This document shows, piece by piece, positions 40,138 through 44,498 of a stretch of 44,498 bases of DNA. Each line of letters starts with the position of its first letter. The first letter of the stretch is position 1. Both the position numbers and the translations under genes were made by a program. The notes below the pieces were generated by a model. The model was not told the origin of the DNA. It was given only the letters and a program-made list of their open reading frames with translations, and ran no database searches. Where the stretch lies: assembly GCA_024402765.1 (NCBI GenBank), contig JAKSTC010000008.1:1-44498 (forward strand), in the 5' to 3' direction. The DNA is from Alphaproteobacteria bacterium (GTDB lineage: Bacteria > Pseudomonadota > Alphaproteobacteria > Rs-D84).

Positions 40138-41751
40138 ATGGCAAAAGATATTGTATTTGATACTGATAAATTGTCTGTGGGTGTTGATAAATTGGCAAAT
40201 GCCGTAAAAATCACTATGGGACCCAAGGGTCGTACGGTCGTCATCGATAAATCATATGGCGCACCTGTCGCGACCAAGGATGGTGTTACTGTAGCGAAAG
40301 CGGTTTCATTAAAAGACCCCACCGAAAACATTGGTGCACGCATGGTGCAAGAGGTTGCAAAAAAAGCGGGTGATGATGCCGGCGATGGAACAACAACTGC
40401 AACTGTATTAGCACAAAAATTAATACACGAAGGTCGTCGTGTTATCGCCGCGGGTATGAACCCGATGGACATCAAACGCGGAATTGATATGGCGGTGGCG
40501 GCGGTTGTTTCTGATATTGACGACCATGCGCGTCCTGTAAAAAATTCATCTGAAATTGCCCAGGTTGCAACAATTTCTGCGAACAACGATTCTGACATTG
40601 GTAAAAAAATTGCTGATGCCATGGATAAGGTGGGCAAAGAAGGCGTTATTACCGTCGAAGAAGCCAAAGGTTTGGAAACAGAAATCGAAATCACCGAAGG
40701 GATGCAGTTCGATCAGGGCTTTATGTCGCCATATTTCGTAACGAATCCTGATAAAATGTTGGCGGAATTGGACGGTGTGCAAATCTTGGTTTCTGAAAAG
40801 AAAATTACAGGTCTGCAGGCATTATTACCAATTTTGGAACCAATCGCACAATCAGGACGTCCATTGTTGATTATTGCCGAAGATATTGAATCCGAAGCAT
40901 TGGCAACATTGGTTGTGAACCGTTTGCGTGGCGGTCTGAAAGTTTGCGCGGTCAAGGCACCCGGCTTTGGCGACAGACGCAAAGAAATGTTGAAAGATAT
41001 CGCAGTTGTAACGGGCGCAACTGTTATTTCTGATGATATGGGTATGACATTTGAAAATATCACAATGGATGTTTTGGGGTCTGCGAAAAAAGTTGTTGTG
41101 TCCAAAGATTCAACACTGATTGCCCATGGTGGCGGCGACAAAGACGCAATCAAAGATCGCGCTGATGAAATTCGTCACACATTGAAAACCACAACCAGTG
41201 AATATGACCGTGAAAAACTTTCTGAACGTTTGGCAAAATTGGTCGGCGGGGTCGCAGTTATCAAGGTCGGCGGTATGACAGAGGTAGAGGTTAAGGAAAA
41301 GAAAGACCGTGTTGATGACGCACTGGCGGCAACACGTGCCGCGGTTGCGGGCGGAATTGTCGCGGGTGGCGGGGTCGCATTGGTGCGCGCTGTCAAAGCA
41401 TTAGAAAAATTAAAAGGTGATAATACTGACCAAAATGTCGGAATTGATATTGTTCGTCATGCATTGGTTGCACCATGTGCCCAGATTGCAGAAAACGCGG
41501 GCAAGTCAGGCGAAATCGTTGTTGGCAAAGTATCCGAAGCGTCCGATTATAATTTCGGTTATAATGCACAAACAGACGAATATGTCGATATGATGGAATG
41601 CGGTATTATTGACCCAGCGAAAGTGGTAAAAACTGCCATTTTGGCGGCATCGTCCACCGCGGGTGTAATGTTGACCACTGGTGCGGTTATGACAGAAATT
41701 CCCGAAGAAAAAAAGGATAATCAATCGCCCGCAATGCCTGGCATGATGTAA
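40138..41751 (+). CDS. groEL: Chaperonin GroEL
   Basis: This 537-residue subunit of the 14-mer folding chamber has the ATP-binding [11 protein letters not shown] and DGTTTAT (GDGTTT), apical-domain [38 protein letters not shown] and GGVALVRA. The C-terminus is short, ending MPGMM instead of a long GGM tail. It is co-transcribed with groES from the RpoH-type promoter. Confidence 0.99.
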   Translation: MAKDIVFDTDKLSVGVDKLANAVKITMGPKGRTVVIDKSYGAPVATKDGVTVAKAVSLKDPTENIGARMVQEVAKKAGDDAGDGTTTATVLAQKLIHEGRRVIAAGMNPMDIKRGIDMAVAAVVSDIDDHARPVKNSSEIAQVATISANNDSDIGKKIADAMDKVGKEGVITVEEAKGLETEIEITEGMQFDQGFMSPYFVTNPDKMLAELDGVQILVSEKKITGLQALLPILEPIAQSGRPLLIIAEDIESEALATLVVNRLRGGLKVCAVKAPGFGDRRKEMLKDIAVVTGATVISDDMGMTFENITMDVLGSAKKVVVSKDSTLIAHGGGDKDAIKDRADEIRHTLKTTTSEYDREKLSERLAKLVGGVAVIKVGGMTEVEVKEKKDRVDDALAATRAAVAGGIVAGGGVALVRAVKALEKLKGDNTDQNVGIDIVRHALVAPCAQIAENAGKSGEIVVGKVSEASDYNFGYNAQTDEYVDMMECGIIDPAKVVKTAILAASSTAGVMLTTGAVMTEIPEEKKDNQSPAMPGMM

Positions 41752-41772
41752 AATAAAACCACAAAAAAAACA

Positions 41773-41798
41773 CCGCCAAAATGGCGGCGTTTTTTTTC
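41773..41798. terminator. Bidirectional terminator between groEL and tig
   Basis: CCGCCA/TGGCGG (41773-41778, 41782-41787), with T8 to the right and A8 to the left, so it ends both convergent genes. Confidence 0.9.
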
Positions 41799-41808
41799 AT
41801 AATGTTAA

Positions 41809-43119
41809 TTATTTAACATCTGCCTGTTTGAACAATTCTTCAGCAGGAACAGATTTTTCTTTGGTTTTAACTTGCGTCAACATTGCATCCAAAGCCTTGC
41901 GTTCAAACAACATACCGCGCAACATCGCCAAAGCATTTTGATTCTTGTTATAGAATTCAAAAACCTGTTTTGGATCTGGATAACGGGAAGCTTCTGCCCA
42001 TACGGCCTGTTGCAAATCATCGCGGGTAACCTCTACTTTATTCTGTGTGCCCCACTCTGCCAACACCAAGCCTAATTTAACGCGACGTTCGGCTTCTTTG
42101 CGTTCCGCTTTTTCATCCCATTTGCATTCGCCACCACAATGTCCATCACAATGTGCGTGTTGATGTTCGTGTTCTTGCTTAGCCATATTAAATTCTTGAT
42201 CAACCAAAGTTTCCGGCAAATCTAGTTTCACTTTATCTGCCAAAATTTCCAACAATTCGTTACGCATCGCACGCTGGCTCGCTTCGTCATATTGTTCTGT
42301 CAAAATGTTGCGAATATGTTCGCGCAATTTTTCAACAGATTCCTGGCCAACACTCTTTGCCAATTCATCGTTTAATTCAGGCAAAATATGTTTACGAACT
42401 TCATGAACCAAAACCTCAAAACGTGCAGCCTTGCCCGCCAAATTTTCGGCATGATAATCTTCTGGGAAATTTACATTAACATCAAATTTATCGCCCGCTT
42501 TGTGTCCGATAATTTGATCTTCGAAACCTGGGATAAATGAACCAGAGCCCAACACCAGATGATGTTTTGTTGCTTCACCACCTTCAAAAGCATCATCACC
42601 AATAAAGCCCTTAAAATCAATGACAGCAGTATCACCATCTTGTGCTTTATATTTTTCGTCTTGCTTTTCTGCGACACTGCGACTTTTGCGAATATTTTCG
42701 AGCGCCTTTTCTACTTCACTTTCGTCCAACTTTGCAATTTGTTTTGTTACAGTGAATTTATCCAAATCAATTGCTGGCACGGTTGGCAAAATATCAAAAT
42801 CCAAGGAATATTCTGCATCTTTACCGATTTCCCAACCCGCCAAGTCCGCCTTGGGCGCGCCCGCCAAACGAATTTTTTTATCAGCGACATACGCATTTAA
42901 ATCAGAATTCATCAACTTATCAATTGCTTCACCATAAGCAGACGCATTAAATTTCTGGCGCAATACATTAAGTGGAATGTGACCCGCACGAAAGCCCGGC
43001 ATTTTTGCCGTTTTGCCGTATTCAGTCAAAATTTCATCGGCAGCTTTTTGTAAATCATCTGCGGAAATAACGCCATTAACACTGTAGTGTAAATCTTTAA
43101 TTTTTTCTTTTTTAATCAT
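41809..43119 (-). CDS. tig: Trigger factor with His/Cys-rich insertion
   Basis: This 436-residue ribosome-bound chaperone has an N-terminal ribosome-binding domain with MPGFRAGHIPLNVLRQKF. An FKBP-type prolyl isomerase follows (DGDTAVIDFKGFIGDDAFEG, GSFIPGFEDQIIGHKAGDK), then a helical C-terminal domain. Within the C-terminal domain lies HEHQHAHCDGHCGGEC, a dense His/Cys cluster absent from standard trigger factors as I know them and likely to bind metal. A good promoter precedes it. Confidence 0.96.
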   Translation of the reverse strand: MIKKEKIKDLHYSVNGVISADDLQKAADEILTEYGKTAKMPGFRAGHIPLNVLRQKFNASAYGEAIDKLMNSDLNAYVADKKIRLAGAPKADLAGWEIGKDAEYSLDFDILPTVPAIDLDKFTVTKQIAKLDESEVEKALENIRKSRSVAEKQDEKYKAQDGDTAVIDFKGFIGDDAFEGGEATKHHLVLGSGSFIPGFEDQIIGHKAGDKFDVNVNFPEDYHAENLAGKAARFEVLVHEVRKHILPELNDELAKSVGQESVEKLREHIRNILTEQYDEASQRAMRNELLEILADKVKLDLPETLVDQEFNMAKQEHEHQHAHCDGHCGGECKWDEKAERKEAERRVKLGLVLAEWGTQNKVEVTRDDLQQAVWAEASRYPDPKQVFEFYNKNQNALAMLRGMLFERKALDAMLTQVKTKEKSVPAEELFKQADVK

Positions 43120-43153
43120 GATTATTTATCCTTTAATACAACGTTGCCGGCAA

Positions 43154-43182
43154 AGTATACAATGGAAAAATCTTTAACGCAA
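43154..43182 (-). promoter_or_regulatory. Promoter of tig
   Basis: TTGCGT (43177-43182), 17 bp, TATACT (43154-43159) on the minus strand. The 5' leader contains the palindromes TTGCCGGCAA and CAACGTTG. Confidence 0.6.
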
Positions 43183-43200
43183 CATAAACATACAAAAAAA

Positions 43201-43230
43201 GCACTGAAAAAAAATCCAGCGCTTTTTTTT
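43201..43230 (-). terminator. Terminator of rplM-rpsI
   Basis: GCACTG/CAGCGC (43201-43206, 43217-43222, one mismatch-tolerant G-U pair). On the minus strand it is followed by seven T. Confidence 0.75.
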
Positions 43231-43247
43231 GTAACACTTCGCAAATA

Positions 43248-43757
43248 TTAACGTTTGCTGAACTGTGTAGAACGACGTGCCTTGCGGAAACCATAGTGCT
43301 TACGTTCGACAACACGGCTATCGCGTGTCAAGAAGCCCGCAGCCTTTAACGCAGCGCGCAATTCTGGTTCTGCTTTTTCCAATGCTTTGGAAATACCGTG
43401 TTTAACGGCACCCGCCTGACCAGACAAACCGCCACCCATTACCATAACACACGCATCGTATGCGCCATCGCGTTTTGTAACATTAAATGGTTGTGCGATA
43501 ATCATCTGTAATACAGGACGACGGAAATACTCAGTCATCGCAACATTGTTCACAGTGATATTACCTTTGCCTGGGAACAAATATACACGCGCCACAGAAT
43601 CTTTACGTTTACCGGTTGCGTATGTTGCATTGTTCAATTTAACATCTGCAGCCTTAACCGCCGCTACTTTTGTTGTTTTAGCAGTTGTTGCCTTTGGGGC
43701 AGATTTCTTTGGTGCAGCGACTTTTTTTGCTGCTGTTGTTTTCTTTACTTCTGTCAT
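43248..43757 (-). CDS. rpsI: 30S ribosomal protein S9 with Ala/Lys-rich N-terminal extension
   Basis: This 169-residue S9 has its core from about residue 45: [19 protein letters not shown], then [22 protein letters not shown] and the basic C-terminal tail ending RRSTQFSKR, which reaches the P-site tRNA. An Ala/Lys/Thr-rich tail of about 40 residues precedes it, longer than in E. coli. Its ATG shares one base with the rplM stop (TAATG). Confidence 0.97.
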   Translation of the reverse strand: MTEVKKTTAAKKVAAPKKSAPKATTAKTTKVAAVKAADVKLNNATYATGKRKDSVARVYLFPGKGNITVNNVAMTEYFRRPVLQMIIAQPFNVTKRDGAYDACVMVMGGGLSGQAGAVKHGISKALEKAEPELRAALKAAGFLTRDSRVVERKHYGFRKARRSTQFSKR

Positions 43758-44230
43758 TATTCGCCCCTTTTATTTTTACGATTCAAACTTGCGAAATCAA
43801 TAACGATTGGGTTTTGTGCAGCGTGTTTGTGTTCAGCACCCGCATAAACATGCAACTTTGTCAAACGTTGATTTGCCAAAGCAACCGCAGTGCGACGACC
43901 CATCATGCGTTTAACCGCATTAGTAACCAATTTTTCAGGTTTTTCGTCACGCATTTGACCCAATGTGCGTTCTTTGGTGCTGCCGGTCCACAGGGAATGC
44001 CAAAAGAATTTATCCTTGTCCGCCTTGTGTCCAGATAATGCAACCTTAGACGCGTTAACGATAATAACATGATCACCGCAATCCATATTTGGTGTCCATG
44101 TTGGTTTATTTTTGCCACGCAGGATGTTTGCAGTAAACACCGCCAAACGACCCAACGTGCAATCTGTTGCGTCAATCAGATACCATTTGGCATCCAATTC
44201 ACATTTTTTTAACGATTTTGTCGCTACCAT
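43757..44230 (-). CDS. rplM: 50S ribosomal protein L13
   Basis: This 157-residue L13 has [46 protein letters not shown] and [20 protein letters not shown]. The rplM-rpsI order is universal. It is preceded by a near-consensus promoter and AAAAAGG. Confidence 0.98.
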   Translation of the reverse strand: MVATKSLKKCELDAKWYLIDATDCTLGRLAVFTANILRGKNKPTWTPNMDCGDHVIIVNASKVALSGHKADKDKFFWHSLWTGSTKERTLGQMRDEKPEKLVTNAVKRMMGRRTAVALANQRLTKLHVYAGAEHKHAAQNPIVIDFASLNRKNKRGE

Positions 44231-44262
44231 ATTTTTAACCTTTTTATTTATAAAGCGTTGCT

Positions 44263-44291
44263 ATTATTACGCAACCCCGCACAAAAGTCAA
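44263..44291 (-). promoter_or_regulatory. Promoter of rplM-rpsI
   Basis: TTGACT (44286-44291), 17 bp, AATAAT (44263-44268) on the minus strand. The start is near 44256. Confidence 0.7.
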
Positions 44292-44335
44292 GAAAAATCA
44301 ATACGGTATTATATTACCATACACCAAAACAACAA

Positions 44336-44498
44336 TTATTGCCTCTCATATACATCGGCACAATATTTTTTACCGTCCAACATTGTGCACAACCCATGTT
44401 CGGTCCGCCGTCCAAACGGCATATGTGCAATATAGTCCCCAACATGCAAAATACGACCACACTCATTAATACTGGTTGCACCCGATGGTGAACTAAAT
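44336..44498 (-). CDS. Exported Cys-rich protein, C-terminal end (cut by right edge)
   Basis: The minus-strand frame enters at the right edge and stops at 44336, giving 53 residues. The sequence CGRILHVGDYIAHMPFGR then RTEHGLCTMLDGKKYCADVY matches the end of the 3987-4715 protein at about 80% of positions, and the stretch before it (GATSINEC against GATNIDQC) also matches. The rest of the gene lies outside the window. It is a second copy of the same C-terminal domain, about 40 kb from the first. Confidence 0.85.
   Translation of the reverse strand, partial: FSSPSGATSINECGRILHVGDYIAHMPFGRRTEHGLCTMLDGKKYCADVYERQ

Noticed and set aside
1-44498. A DGR reverse transcriptase, template repeat, integrase, transposase or CRISPR array that would explain the variable C-termini.
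   Set aside because: None is encoded in the window; if a DGR drives them it must act from elsewhere in the genome.

Overview
The window reads as a compact, AT-rich chromosome segment of an uncultured, host-associated (probably gut) alphaproteobacterium. Three things suggest this: UvrA has the alphaproteobacterial CPVSG variant of its first zinc finger, there is a PraR/SinR-like XRE regulator, and groESL has an RpoH-type promoter. The many small secreted Cys-rich proteins resemble, from memory only, those of uncultured gut Alphaproteobacteria. I see no insertion sequence, integrase, CRISPR array, rRNA or convincing tRNA. Most of the DNA is housekeeping genes with short or overlapping junctions. 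The accessory material is a scattered set of exported proteins.

Layout. 1-641: 5' part of a repeat-containing exported protein (minus). 827-3513: tolQ-tolR-tolA-like genes plus a secreted Cys-rich protein, without tolB or pal. 3532-4715 (minus): secreted Cys-rich protein, a small membrane protein and an overlapping small lipoprotein. 5037-7199: rho, ssb, a small hypothetical. 7343-15436: secA, dnaE, rsmH and a membrane/soluble pair of unknown function. 15493-18989: two large exported Cys-rich proteins. 19015-22078: XRE regulator, gpmI, tadA, rsmD. 22121-22982: structured leader RNA plus an exported protein with a hypervariable-looking C-terminus. 23154-29077 (minus): dusB, rodZ-like, uvrA, a stand-alone SRP M-domain protein, rlmE. 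29097-32859: ftsB-like, tspO, M23 endopeptidase, prmC, a methyltransferase. 32917-37077 (minus): tilS-ftsH-MBL hydrolase-lipoprotein hydrolase, with overlapping reading frames. 37125-38967: LOG protein and a second variable exported protein. 39167-44230: yggU, HIT, groES-groEL, tig, rplM-rpsI. 44336-44498: 3' end of a relative of the 3987-4715 gene.

The most interesting signal is a family of leader RNAs in front of exported-protein genes. Two copies (4716-4954 minus, 22121-22373 plus) share a fold: two long-range stems whose sequences differ completely but pair perfectly in each copy, an invariant 14-nt loop, and a GGUUGGAGG segment with two alternative partners. One of those partners overlaps a hairpin followed by U7, the layout of a transcription-attenuation switch. 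Both copies, and a third at 37749-38094, end in the same 10-bp GGTGGCGTAT hairpin just before the ribosome binding site. Two of the controlled genes (22374, 38095) end in 41 aligned codons of equal length that are poor in adenine, avoid A at third positions, and differ mostly at NNC/NNT codons. That resembles variable repeats of diversity-generating retroelements, although no reverse transcriptase or template repeat lies in the window. Both genes are followed by a REP/MITE-like repeat and a GGGCGG terminator, so leader, gene, repeat and terminator look like a reusable cassette.

A second regional theme is promoter architecture. Three divergent gene pairs (tadA/rsmD, dusB/ftsB, M23 peptidase/prmC) have start codons only 18-22 bp apart. 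In each direction a -10 box ends exactly 6-7 nt before the start codon, so both genes of each pair are predicted to be leaderless.
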